A stretch of DNA of 40,012 bases. Origin: an uncultured Bacilli bacterium (lineage in GTDB: Bacteria > Bacillota_I > Bacilli_A > RF39 > UBA660). Shown here in pieces: positions 1 through 7,651 of this stretch (positions are counted from its first letter, which is position 1; every line of letters begins with the position of its first letter). The notes under the pieces were generated by a model. It did no database searches. It saw nothing but the letters and a program-made list of their open reading frames with translations, and was not told the DNA's origin. The position numbers and the translations under genes were made by a program. The stretch is from NCBI GenBank assembly GCA_934090795.1, contig CAKOJQ010000012.1:1-40012 (forward strand), in the 5' to 3' direction.

Positions 1-47
1 AATCCTTCCTTGGTTCTATATATTTCTATATTACCATAGAAAGGATT
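1..47. terminator. Imperfect hairpin at the window edge, possible terminator
   Basis: AATCCTT at positions 1-7 pairs with AAGGATT near 41-47. Inner segments TGGT/ACCA and TATA/TATA continue the stem, so the whole stretch folds into one imperfect hairpin. It lies downstream of the minus-strand gene ending at 127 and may end that transcript or one entering from the left. No strong U-tract is visible, so the function is uncertain. Confidence 0.3.
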
Positions 48-126
48 TTCACTTTACACAAATTTATTTACAGACTCACTAAATTATTCATTAGACCTTG
101 ATTTTTTACATTAGTTTTTAAAATTT

Positions 127-1208
127 TTATTTTTTCTTAGCATCTACAACTGTTGTCTTAGTACAATTTTTATTTTCCAATTTCCATCCTTTTTCGCAAG
201 TAAATACTTTTTTCATTTTTACATCACACATACCACTAGAATTTACATTTGCTCCACCAGCACAATAAGTAATAAATTCTGCTTTATATTTTGCATAATA
301 ACAATGGCCATTATAATATACTCTACCATGACTTGAACAATACATTGGATTTGATTCAGCATAATCTTTTCTATAATAACAATCATTTGTTGTTGAATCA
401 AGAACAGCTTCACTTTCTTTGTATCCCATTTTATCCATACATCTGTATTCTTCTTCTGGATCTATTTCAGTTGTACAATAATCATTATCCCATGCTCCTG
501 CACTATAACCTTGTGGACATCTACCAGTTGCATTTTTAGTTTCAGTTTTAGTACATTTAGTTTCTTCTAAAACATAGCCACTTTCACAATAATAAGATAC
601 TGTATTTTTATTATCTGTTTGTGTATGTTCTTTAGTTGTAGTTGTAGTTTTATTTTCTTCTAATTTTTTCCATTTTGCATATAGAGTTGTATCTTCACTT
701 AATAGAGCATCGTTATAAATTGGTGTTCCATTTTTATCTTCCCATCCGACAAACTTATAACCTGTTTTACTTGGCTCAGTTGGAAGTTTTAATTTAACAT
801 TTTCATGAATAATAATGTCTTTAACCTTGCTTCCTCCTTTTGAATCAAATTTAATAGTAATTGTTTTTACATCATCATTAAAAACTGCTTTTAATTTAAC
901 ATTTCTATTAATTTTAGTTTTAAGATCAAATGGTTTTTCTGCTAAAATTTCTTTTCCATCTTTAACATCAACAATTTCATACCAATCAACAAATGATTCT
1001 CCTAAATCCTCCTTACTTTTAATATTACTTGAATTTATTATTTTATTATGTTTAACATATACTACCTGAACATCTGAACCATTATCTAGATAAAAACTTA
1101 CCTCATACTTACGATTAAAAAAAAATATTAAAAAAATAATTATTGCAAGTAATATAAGACCTCCTATTATTTCAATAATAATCCTTCTTTTTTGTCATTT
1201 TTAGACAT
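127..1208 (-). pseudogene. Membrane-anchored InlB B-repeat (Flg_new) Cys-rich surface protein, frameshifted at an A6 run
   Basis: Start ATG 1208 has a near-perfect Shine-Dalgarno (AAGGAGG, spacing about 7). After seven codons (MSKNDKK) the frame is lost at a run of six A (plus-strand T run 1188-1193). Reading one extra A continues without a stop to TAA at 127-129. The restored product is about 360 residues. It has a short cytoplasmic start, one transmembrane helix (rich in I/L/F), beta-rich ectodomains, and an InlB B-repeat with the typical FVGWEDKNG and LYAKWK motifs. A Thr-rich linker and a C-terminal part with Cys pairs in the pattern C-x-x-G-[WY]-x-L-x(4-5)-C follow. This is a surface protein, probably for adhesion or interaction. 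The single indel in otherwise intact sequence suggests a recent mutation, phase variation or a sequencing error. Only the last 103 residues would begin at an internal ATG (438). Confidence 0.7.
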
Positions 1209-1291
1209 AATCGTTCCTCCTTAAATATAATATACTAGACAATTATTAATTTTAAAATATTTTCTTTAACTGAATTATAATTGTTCAATTA

Positions 1292-1342
1292 TTATTCTTT
1301 AGATAGACTAAGATATGTTTGATAAATATTACTTGTATTCAC
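1292..1342 (-). CDS. Possible 16-codon leader peptide or gene remnant
   Basis: A GTG at 1342 follows a strong AAGGAGG site (about 9 bases spacing) and opens a frame of 16 codons (MNTSNIYQTYLSLSKE) to TAA at 1292. It lies upstream of the minus-strand surface-protein gene. The strong ribosome site is the only argument for it. It could be a leader peptide, the start of a deleted gene, or chance. Confidence 0.2.
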   Translation of the reverse strand: MNTSNIYQTYLSLSKE

Positions 1343-1502
1343 AAAACAATACCTCCTTCATATACAAGCAAAATATCAAAAATATATTGTAATATAAGAT
1401 AATTATAATAATAATTAATATGTTTAAGTTTGATAGAAAAAATTGTCAAAATATAGTATAATTTTTGTGATTGAAATTTAATTTATACAGGGAGTTACAA
1501 TT

Positions 1503-3221
1503 ATGAAAAAAAATACTAATAATTTAAGTAAATTGTTTAAATATTATAAAAAATATAAGTTTTTATCTATAATGGTAATTATATTAAGTTTGGGATATGC
1601 TGGAATATCTTTATTATCACCTATATATGAAGGTAAAATGTTAGGTTTTTTTGAAAATTTTAATAAGAATCAAATATTAAATACTGCTTTATTATTAGTT
1701 ATATTAAGAATTATAATAGAAATAGTTACTAATTTATGGTCAAGAACAGTTTTGAAATTAAATGGAAAAGTAAATTTTGATTTAAAAAGTGATATGTTAA
1801 AAAGTTTAACTAATTTTGAAATAAAAAACTTTGATAATACAAATTCAGGACTTTTTATATCCAGATTAAATAAAGATACAACCGAATTATCTGAGTTATT
1901 TGATTATATAACAGATGATTTATCTGGTATTATACTTAACATCAGTTTTATAATTTATGTATTTTTTCTTAATATATATTTAGGCTTCTATTTAATTTTA
2001 AATGTAATTTTAGTATATATTTTAACATCAAAGAAATTATTTTATTACAAAAAAGTAAAAAAAGATTACAAAGAAAAAGATGAAAAAGTAGTAGGACTAT
2101 ATACAGACGTAGTAAGAGGAATAAGAGAAATAAAAGATCTTAATTTAAAGTCAACAGTTTTACAAGACGTCAATCAAAAACAAACGGAAACAATTAAGGC
2201 TGAAATAAAGAGTATAGATACAAGAAGGACATGGAATAGATGGATTAAAGCTTTTCAACATATATTAGACTTTATATTTATCTTAATATCAATTTATTTT
2301 ATTACGCATAAATCTCTTGAAATCAGTTCATTTTTAATAATTTTCTTATATAAAAATAAAGTACTAAATTTAATAAATTATATTTCTGAGATAAGAGAAA
2401 AGTTAGCAGATGGAAAAGTATCATCTCAAAGAGTATTTGATATAATTACATATAAATCCTTTTCTAAGGAAACATATGGAGATATAGATATCAAAAATAT
2501 AAAAGGTTCAATTGAATTTAAGAATTTGAAATTCAAATATGGTTCAAATAATTTATTTGAAAATCTTAATTTTAAAATAGATTGTAATAAAATGGTAGCT
2601 ATAGTTGGAAAAAGTGGTGAAGGAAAGTCTACTATATTAAAGTTGATTAATAAAAGTTACAGCGCTAGTGATGGTGAAATCTTAATAGATAATTATAATA
2701 TAAATACTTTATCAGAAACAACAATAAGAAATAATATTTCAGTAGTTTCTCAATCACCTTATATATTTAATCTTTCAATAAAAGAAAATATCAGATTAGC
2801 AAATCCTAAAGCTTCAGATAAAGAAATAGAAGATGTATGTAGGAAGGCTCAATTACATGATGCTATTATGGAAATGCAAGATGGATATGAAACAATTGTG
2901 GGTGAAAATGGAGTAATATTAAGTGGTGGCCAAAAACAAAGATTAGCAATTGCCAGAGTTCTTATAAAAAAATCAAAGATTATTTTATTTGATGAGGCTA
3001 CAAGTTCATTAGACAACAATAATCAAGAAAAAATTAAAAATATTATTAAGAATTTATCTAAAGATCATACAATAATAATTGTGGCACATAGACTGAGCAC
3101 AATAATTGACTCAGATTGTATATTTGTTTTAAACAATCATGAAATAATTGATAGTGGTACTCATAATGAATTAATAAAGAAATGCCCAGAATATAAAAAT
3201 TTATATGAAATTGAAGGTTAA
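1503..3221 (+). CDS. ABC exporter, fused permease-ATPase (MdlB/MsbA type)
   Basis: Half-transporter of 572 residues, expected to dimerise in the membrane and export a lipid, peptide or drug; the substrate is unknown. Residues 1-310 form the transmembrane domain, with hydrophobic helices near 20-40, 55-75, 135-175 and 245-290. The ATPase follows: Walker A GKSGEGKST near residue 370, Q-loop VVSQSPYIF, signature LSGGQKQRLAIAR near 473, Walker B IILFDEATSSLD near 493, and H-loop VAHRLST. All catalytic motifs are intact. ATG 1503 has a GGAG ribosome site about 8 bases upstream. A TATAAT-like -10 lies at 1457-1462 without a clear -35. The gene stands alone and is followed by a hairpin at 3228-3256. 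Family assignment is firm; the substrate cannot be inferred. Confidence 0.95.
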   Translation: MKKNTNNLSKLFKYYKKYKFLSIMVIILSLGYAGISLLSPIYEGKMLGFFENFNKNQILNTALLLVILRIIIEIVTNLWSRTVLKLNGKVNFDLKSDMLKSLTNFEIKNFDNTNSGLFISRLNKDTTELSELFDYITDDLSGIILNISFIIYVFFLNIYLGFYLILNVILVYILTSKKLFYYKKVKKDYKEKDEKVVGLYTDVVRGIREIKDLNLKSTVLQDVNQKQTETIKAEIKSIDTRRTWNRWIKAFQHILDFIFILISIYFITHKSLEISSFLIIFLYKNKVLNLINYISEIREKLADGKVSSQRVFDIITYKSFSKETYGDIDIKNIKGSIEFKNLKFKYGSNNLFENLNFKIDCNKMVAIVGKSGEGKSTILKLINKSYSASDGEILIDNYNINTLSETTIRNNISVVSQSPYIFNLSIKENIRLANPKASDKEIEDVCRKAQLHDAIMEMQDGYETIVGENGVILSGGQKQRLAIARVLIKKSKIILFDEATSSLDNNNQEKIKNIIKNLSKDHTIIIVAHRLSTIIDSDCIFVLNNHEIIDSGTHNELIKKCPEYKNLYEIEG

Positions 3222-3227
3222 AGTTGT

Positions 3228-3256
3228 AAAGACAATGCTTAATTGGCATTGTCTTT
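3228..3256. terminator. Perfect 11-bp inverted repeat between convergent genes
   Basis: AAAGACAATGC (3228-3238) and GCATTGTCTTT (3246-3256) pair perfectly around a 7-base loop. It can serve the plus-strand ABC exporter (stop 3221). It also overlaps the last codons of the minus-strand broken ORF, whose TAA (3239-3241) lies in the loop. U-tracts on both sides are weak. Confidence 0.6.
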
Positions 3257-3529
3257 GTCGTTTATAATAATTAATAAATATTCGTTCATCTCACTATTCT
3301 GTATTTTTAAATTTTCTATAAATATTTTGATAGAATAGTTAAAAGCAAGAAAATTAATATCATTAATAATAATTCTATGTAGCTCAATATAAGTTAAGTT
3401 CGTCTTGTCAATTTTTCTAATACTACCATTAATAATAGTTGGTTATACTTTAGCAAATTCACATATAAATTCAATTTTCTTTTTTAGGGATTCTTCTAAT
3501 GAAATTTCTTCTTTAATAATATTTACCAT
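3239..3529 (-). pseudogene. Small protein gene of unknown family with an in-frame stop
   Basis: ATG 3529 follows an AAAGGATGG ribosome site. The frame gives MVNIIKEEISLEESLKKKIEF and reads 28 codons to a TAA at 3443-3445. The same frame then stays open for 67 more codons to TAA 3239-3241, which falls in the loop of the 3228-3256 hairpin. The open frame on both sides of one stop, and a final stop placed in a terminator-like loop, suggest one gene of about 96 codons inactivated by a single nonsense change. I do not recognise the family. It lies downstream of the structured RNA and terminator at 3573-3685, so it may be the gene that element controlled. A 28-residue functional peptide is the alternative. 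Confidence 0.35.
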
Positions 3530-3572
3530 AATTCCATCCTTTCTTTTTAAAGTAGGATAGTTTTTTAAAACA

Positions 3573-3685
3573 CAAAAAAACTAATCCATTTCTAGATTAG
3601 TTATTTATCAAAACTCGAAAAGTTCGAGCATATTTTACTATGGAGCGGTTAAACTACAGCTTACGAACTATAACGCTCTCTTTCT
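3573..3685 (-). ncRNA. Structured small RNA or attenuated leader of unknown family
   Basis: A sigma-A promoter and an intrinsic terminator bracket a predicted transcript of about 113 nt. From 5' to 3' on the minus strand, GAGCG/CGCTC (3674-3678 with 3643-3647) encloses a small hairpin TATAG/CTGTA (3668-3672 with 3655-3659). Then come hairpin CTCGAA/TTCGAG (3623-3628 with 3614-3619) and the terminator at 3579-3602. The TATAG/CTGTA stem needs a G-U wobble that is possible only in the minus-strand RNA, which supports this orientation. It is either an independent sRNA or a riboswitch-like leader for the broken ORF starting at 3529. I do not recognise a known RNA family. Confidence 0.55.
3579..3602 (-). 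terminator. Intrinsic terminator of the small RNA
   Basis: AACTAATC and GATTAGTT form an 8-bp stem with an 8-base loop. On the minus strand the stem is followed directly by a run of seven T (plus 3574-3580). Confidence 0.75.
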
Positions 3686-3691
3686 AAAAAT

Positions 3692-3720
3692 ATTATATAT
3701 GAATTCTTATTAAATTTCAA
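3692..3720 (-). promoter_or_regulatory. Sigma-A promoter of the small RNA
   Basis: On the minus strand there is a -35 TTGAAA (3715-3720), a 17-bp spacer, and a perfect -10 TATAAT (3692-3697). The predicted start is at about 3685. Confidence 0.75.
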
Positions 3721-3751
3721 TGGGTGTATAGAAAATTTTGTTGTTTTATAG

Positions 3752-3757
3752 TATAAT
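3752..3757 (+). promoter_or_regulatory. -10 element upstream of the putative defence cassette
   Basis: TATAAT lies 31 bases before ATG 3788. A good -35 is not seen. The context ATAGTATAAT is the same as that before the ABC exporter at 1503. Confidence 0.4.
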
Positions 3758-3787
3758 AATCATAATTAAAATTCTTGGAGGTGCTAT

Positions 3788-4345
3788 ATGAGTAAATTTA
3801 AAACAATGGTTAGAAAAGATATTGAACTTTGTGATGAATATATTGGCAAGAATATGGCTACTCATTCAGAAGTTAATGCTTTATTAGGAAAATATGTAAT
3901 GGATTATCCTGATTTTAATAAAAATATTATTGCATATGCTAGTGTGCCGGGTTATGAAACTAATGAGATTGAAAATATTAAAATAATAAAATTAAAATTA
4001 GAATATTTACTAAATCGAAGTGATAACCCTGATTTATATAATAAGCAGAACAATTCTGGGATTACTATATCTAATATAAATAATAACAATAATACAAATA
4101 ATGTTAATTTTAATATGAGTATTGAAGACATAAAATCAAATATTGATGATAATACATATTTAAGTGATTTGGATAAAAAAGAATTATTAAATAAATTAGA
4201 TGAGATATTAGAATTACAAAAAAGCAAAGATAGTAAAACTAAAAAATGGGATAAAGCTAAAAAGATACTTGGATTTATACTAGACAAAGGTGCAGATATA
4301 GCAATAATGTATATTCCACAAATATTAAAAGCAATAAGTAATTAA
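3788..4345 (+). CDS. Protein of unknown function with Asn-rich linker and hydrophobic C-terminal helix
   Basis: 185 residues. ATG 3788 follows a strong TTGGAGG site. Residues 1-75 form a charged helical domain ending in KLKLEYLLNR. Residues 93-110 are an Asn-rich low-complexity linker. Residues 112-150 are helical and charged. The C-terminus (KWDKAKKILGFILDKGADIAIMYIPQIL) is a hydrophobic or amphipathic helix. The pattern of a helical tail with a W..A..IL.FI.DKG.D motif reminds me of tails in abortive-infection proteins (AbiTii-like), but I cannot confirm homology. The stop is 8 bases before the HEPN-motif gene, so the two are probably co-transcribed and perhaps translationally coupled. Function unknown; a partner or membrane-targeting role is inference. 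Confidence 0.75.
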   Translation: MSKFKTMVRKDIELCDEYIGKNMATHSEVNALLGKYVMDYPDFNKNIIAYASVPGYETNEIENIKIIKLKLEYLLNRSDNPDLYNKQNNSGITISNINNNNNTNNVNFNMSIEDIKSNIDDNTYLSDLDKKELLNKLDEILELQKSKDSKTKKWDKAKKILGFILDKGADIAIMYIPQILKAISN

Positions 4346-4353
4346 GCAAATTT

Positions 4354-5409
4354 ATGGAAAAAGACAAAGAGTTTAAAATATTTAATGAAATTATGAATGA
4401 CGCTTTTTGGCTTGGATATATATTAGAAATAAAAAGAAAAATAACTGATTATAGCCAGAAAGAAATATTAAGTTCATTTTTAATTTTTTATTCTTCTATA
4501 TTTGCAGAAGAAACTATAAAATCTAATTATGGTGGTTTAAGTGAAAAAAGGGATATTACACTAGAAGATATTGAAAATTTTAGAAATTACAATTTAAAAT
4601 ATTGCGCTTTTATTGATTCAGAAACTGCTATTAGAATAATGAAAGAAATGGAAGTTAACTTTAATCCAAATATTTTTGATATAGTATTATATTTAAATGA
4701 TGAGAATTTATTAGATATAAATTTTAGAAATTGGGATTTAAACAAAAAAGAAAACTTTGAATTGTATGACGGTTTAGTGGCTACACCATCAAGGTGGCTA
4801 GAAATTCTAATGCCAGATATATATGTTAAAATATTAGAAGAAATGAAAGAATTATCCAAATGCTTTATAAATAAAATTTCAGAATCCAAAATCAATAAAA
4901 AATCTTACTCTTCATATAAGTTATTTAAAAAAAGTAATATAAATAATAATGAGAAATTATATATATTACATAGATATGGACTAATAAAAACAACTATGTT
5001 TATTGATAATATAATAAAAGATAATATTTCATTTAATATTGGTAAATTACGTTTTGATTTTAAAACTTTTATTATAAAAGTCAAAGCAATTATTATAGAA
5101 ATGATTTGGAATGATAAAAAAGTTAGTAAATCCAATAGCATCATAGATAAAATATTTGAAAAAAATAAAAGAGATATAAATGATAATTTTTATTCCATAA
5201 ATAGAAAATGCAGAAATAACCTACACTATTCTGATTATCATTTTTTGTCAAAAAAAGATATTACCATTCTAGATAAGTATCAAGACTTATATTTGAATAA
5301 TGTATTAGAAACTTTTGACTCTTATATATTTTTAAAATTTGGTATATTTTATAATATTGGTTTATCTCTAGCAAAATTGGAGTATTGGAGTCGAACAGAT
5401 GGGAAGTGA
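4354..5409 (+). CDS. Large helical protein with a HEPN-type Rx6H motif, possible RNase
   Basis: 351 residues, almost entirely helical, with no signal peptide or membrane span. R284-K-C-R-N-N-L-H291-Y near the C-terminus matches the Rx4-6H catalytic signature of HEPN ribonucleases, with Asn after the second Arg as is common in that superfamily. ATG 4354 has no clear ribosome site, and the upstream stop is 8 bases away, which suggests coupling. It overlaps the next gene by 11 bases, or nearly abuts it if that gene starts at 5414. Together the three genes look like a compact cassette, possibly an abortive-infection system in which this is the nuclease. The function is inferred from one motif and context only. 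Otherwise a conserved hypothetical protein. Confidence 0.7.
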   Translation: MEKDKEFKIFNEIMNDAFWLGYILEIKRKITDYSQKEILSSFLIFYSSIFAEETIKSNYGGLSEKRDITLEDIENFRNYNLKYCAFIDSETAIRIMKEMEVNFNPNIFDIVLYLNDENLLDINFRNWDLNKKENFELYDGLVATPSRWLEILMPDIYVKILEEMKELSKCFINKISESKINKKSYSSYKLFKKSNINNNEKLYILHRYGLIKTTMFIDNIIKDNISFNIGKLRFDFKTFIIKVKAIIIEMIWNDKKVSKSNSIIDKIFEKNKRDINDNFYSINRKCRNNLHYSDYHFLSKKDITILDKYQDLYLNNVLETFDSYIFLKFGIFYNIGLSLAKLEYWSRTDGK

Positions 5410-5920
5410 TAAAATGTTAAAAAAACACTTTTTAGTAACTAAAAAAATTTTTCAGGTAATATTGTACTTGACTGAAATGATTGGAATTTCGTATTTATTA
5501 ACAAAAGTTACCAGTATATATCTTCCAACAGAAAATTTTATTGATTTTTTTGAAAGAATGACAATATTTTTTACGTTTTATCAGATAATTATATTTGGAA
5601 TATTGCAACAATTAAATGATATGAAGAAAGACGAATATCTTGCAATCCTTACTATGTATAAATATGTTGAACTATATAATTCAGATAAAAGAGAATATAT
5701 AGCAAATGATATAAAAAATCTAATACAAAAACAACTTGACAGTTCAATGCTTAACGATAACGATATTAGAAATGAATATTTGGAAATTAAGAAAGTATTT
5801 GATAATAATCAAAAATTTGATGATACACTAATTAAAATAAAAATTATAAAATATGAGCATTGTTATGAAGAAGCAACATTAAATTGGAAATTTTCTATAT
5901 TAACTAGATTATTTAAATAG
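5399..5920 (+). CDS. Small two-helix membrane protein
   Basis: 173 residues from ATG 5399 (GGAG site 8 bases upstream), or 168 from ATG 5414, which has GGAAG 7 bases upstream and sits just after the stop of the preceding gene. Hydrophobic segments near residues 14-37 and 50-70 form a hairpin in the membrane. The remaining 100 residues are a charged helical cytoplasmic domain. It overlaps the HEPN-motif gene and is co-directional, so the two probably act together. No family recognised. A membrane effector or anchor of the cassette is a reasonable guess only. Confidence 0.7.
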   Translation: MGSDKMLKKHFLVTKKIFQVILYLTEMIGISYLLTKVTSIYLPTENFIDFFERMTIFFTFYQIIIFGILQQLNDMKKDEYLAILTMYKYVELYNSDKREYIANDIKNLIQKQLDSSMLNDNDIRNEYLEIKKVFDNNQKFDDTLIKIKIIKYEHCYEEATLNWKFSILTRLFK

Positions 5921-5929
5921 GAGGCATTA

Positions 5930-6601
5930 ATGAAAAATATTATTTTTGATATAGGTGGTGTACTGGCAGAGCCTAAAAGTGGACATTGGTTTATTACTAC
6001 TAACTTTTGGAATATTGTAGATAAGAATTTAGTAGATGAAGAAAAATTAAAAATGAGTTTAAAAAAATACTTATACTTACAAACACAAGAACCTAAAAAC
6101 GAAAAAGATGAACATGCAATGTTTTCAAATTATTACTACAATGTTTTGAAAGATATAAATTACCCTAATACAAGTGTAGATATTGCAAATAAATTAGCTG
6201 ATGATTGTGTTTACAATGATGATAAATTTATATTCTTTGATGATGATAAGCCAGTTTTAGAAAAATTATCAAAAAATTATAATCTATATATTATTTCAAA
6301 TGGATGGCCATCATCTTTTAGAGTATTAAAGAATAAAGATATAGATAAATATTTCAAAGGTATCATAATATCTTCTATGTTTACAACAATAAAAGAAGAA
6401 AAACTATTTGATATATTTATTGAAAAATACAAAGATGTTAATCCTAGTGAATCACTTTATGTTGATGATAGAAGACATATTTTGCAAAAAGCTAAAGAAT
6501 ATGGATTTAATTTATTATTAATGGATAGATATGGAAAATTTTCAGAAAGTGACTTTAAAACTATTAACAATATGAATGATATTTTGGAGGTGTTAGAATG
6601 A
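5930..6601 (+). CDS. HAD-superfamily hydrolase (IA subclass)
   Basis: 223 residues with an ideal AGGAGG site before ATG 5930. Motif I is FDIGGVL (nucleophile Asp7), motif II is IISNGWPS (Ser near residue 122), and the acidic motif is LYVDDRRHILQKAKEYGF near residues 176-190. The second Asp of motif I is Gly, as in the FDIGGVL subgroup of epoxide-hydrolase-like and YihX-like HAD proteins. It is probably a small-molecule phosphatase. The stop overlaps the start of the nuclease gene at 6598 (ATGA), so the two are translationally coupled and may act in one pathway. Confidence 0.85.
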   Translation: MKNIIFDIGGVLAEPKSGHWFITTNFWNIVDKNLVDEEKLKMSLKKYLYLQTQEPKNEKDEHAMFSNYYYNVLKDINYPNTSVDIANKLADDCVYNDDKFIFFDDDKPVLEKLSKNYNLYIISNGWPSSFRVLKNKDIDKYFKGIIISSMFTTIKEEKLFDIFIEKYKDVNPSESLYVDDRRHILQKAKEYGFNLLLMDRYGKFSESDFKTINNMNDILEVLE

Positions 6602-7326
6602 GAATTGCTACTTGGAATATTGGTGAAGATGAAACAATCAAAGATGGAAAATTAGATTATTCTTCTTATGAATACATATTAAAAAGAATTAAAGAAGAAG
6701 GTATAGATATTTTATGTTTGCAAGAAGCAATAATAAAATCTGACTACTTACCTCCTATAGCTGAATATATTAAACAAAATTAAGAACTTAAATATAATAT
6801 TCAATTTGAGTTATCAGACTCACATATAAATATTAAATGTAGAATGGCTGTTGTGATTTGCTCAAAATATGAAATAAAAAATTCAGAATTATTTATGCTA
6901 GATAACCCTAATTTAGTATATTCAGTAGATAGTAATATAACATATTATTCACATGATAAAGGTTTTATTATTGCAACCATTAAAAATTATAAGATTATTA
7001 CAGGACACTGTTTACCATTTCATGTATTTAAAAAGAATCCGTTAGACTATATTGAAATATTTGAAACAGCAGATAAAAAATTTAATAGTGAATATGAATT
7101 AAATTCTGACTTTATTTTATGCGGTGATTTTAATTATAATAATGTTAATAATATTTTTCCAAATATAATGAAAAATTGTAAAGATTTAATAAACGTTCAA
7201 ACTAGAAAAAATAAGCAATTAGATCATATTATAGTTAGTGACAAAATAAATATTAATTCAAAAGAAATATTAGAAAATAATTTTGATCATAAACTTTGTC
7301 TTATTGAGATTAAAGATAATATATAA
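6598..7326 (+). pseudogene. Endonuclease/exonuclease/phosphatase (EEP) family protein with in-frame TAA
   Basis: Starts at ATG 6598, overlapping the HAD gene stop. Reads MRIATWNIG and LCLQEA (the Asn and catalytic Glu of the family), then hits TAA at 6781-6783. The frame continues unbroken through codons 6784-6843 and into the piece starting at ATG 6844. That piece holds the GHCLPF, CGDFNYNN and QLDHIIV motifs and a C-terminal FDHKLCLIEI. The two pieces together make a normal 242-residue EEP protein (Mg-dependent phosphodiesterase or nuclease), so the TAA is a single nonsense change. All catalytic positions are otherwise retained, which suggests very recent inactivation, suppression or a sequencing error. 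Neither half alone would be catalytically complete. Confidence 0.8.
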
Positions 7327-7330
7327 TTTT

Positions 7331-7400
7331 ATAAAGGGTATGGGAAATCCCATAGTAGAATTTGTACGGGAGTACAAATTCAGTGCTGGCTAGACATAGA
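7331..7400 (+). other. Structured intergenic element, two perfect hairpins, unknown family
   Basis: TATGGG/CCCATA (7339-7344 with 7349-7354) is followed by a perfect 9-bp hairpin AATTTGTAC/GTACAAATT (7359-7367 with 7372-7380, loop GGGA). The sequence then runs through GTGCTGGCTAGACATAG to the terminator at 7424-7467. It may be a 3'-UTR structure of the HAD/EEP transcript or a small RNA. I do not recognise a family. Confidence 0.4.
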
Positions 7401-7423
7401 TTTTATTCCCACATTCAAAAAAT

Positions 7424-7467
7424 AAAAAAGAGGATTAAATTATTCTGATAATTTTTTCCTCTTTTTT
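7424..7467. terminator. Strong bidirectional intrinsic terminator
   Basis: AAAAAAGAGGA (7424-7434) pairs with TCCTCTTTTTT (7457-7467). An inner stem AAATTAT/ATAATTT surrounds loop TCTG. It ends the plus-strand HAD/EEP transcript and gives a U-run on either strand. Confidence 0.85.
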
Positions 7468-7485
7468 GAAGATTATTTATATAAA

Positions 7486-7513
7486 AACTTACAAACTTTT
7501 AAGTCCGTAAGTT
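7486..7513 (-). terminator. Terminator of tRNA-Gly
   Basis: On the minus strand AACTTAC (7513-7507) pairs with GTAAGTT (7492-7486). An inner ACTT/AAGT stem is present, followed by TTTATAT. It starts 10 bases after the 3' end of the tRNA. Confidence 0.6.
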
Positions 7514-7522
7514 GATTTCAAT

Positions 7523-7596
<74 letters not shown>

Positions 7597-7651
7597 GTCA
7601 AATACAAATTAATTATATAATAAATTAGAATGTATTTGCAAGTATTTTTTA

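Noticed and set aside
815..1069. Plus-strand 84-codon frame
   Set aside because: It lies opposite the InlB-repeat gene, with no ribosome site.
3641..3678. tRNA or tRNA remnant on the minus strand (ends like CCGCTCCA)
   Set aside because: No T-arm or D-arm can be formed, and the predicted loop has 8 bases.
3573..3685. tracrRNA of a type II CRISPR system
   Set aside because: No cas gene, repeat array or matching anti-repeat is present in the window; nested stems alone do not show it.
127..7326. Alternative genetic code to explain interrupted genes
   Set aside because: The breaks are two TAA codons and one frameshift, while TAA is the normal stop of intact genes and Trp is coded by TGG.
3788..7326. 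Prophage or transposon carrying the accessory genes
   Set aside because: No integrase, transposase, phage structural gene, target duplication or tRNA-end repeat was seen; the tRNA-Gly nearby is complete but no second att copy was found by eye.
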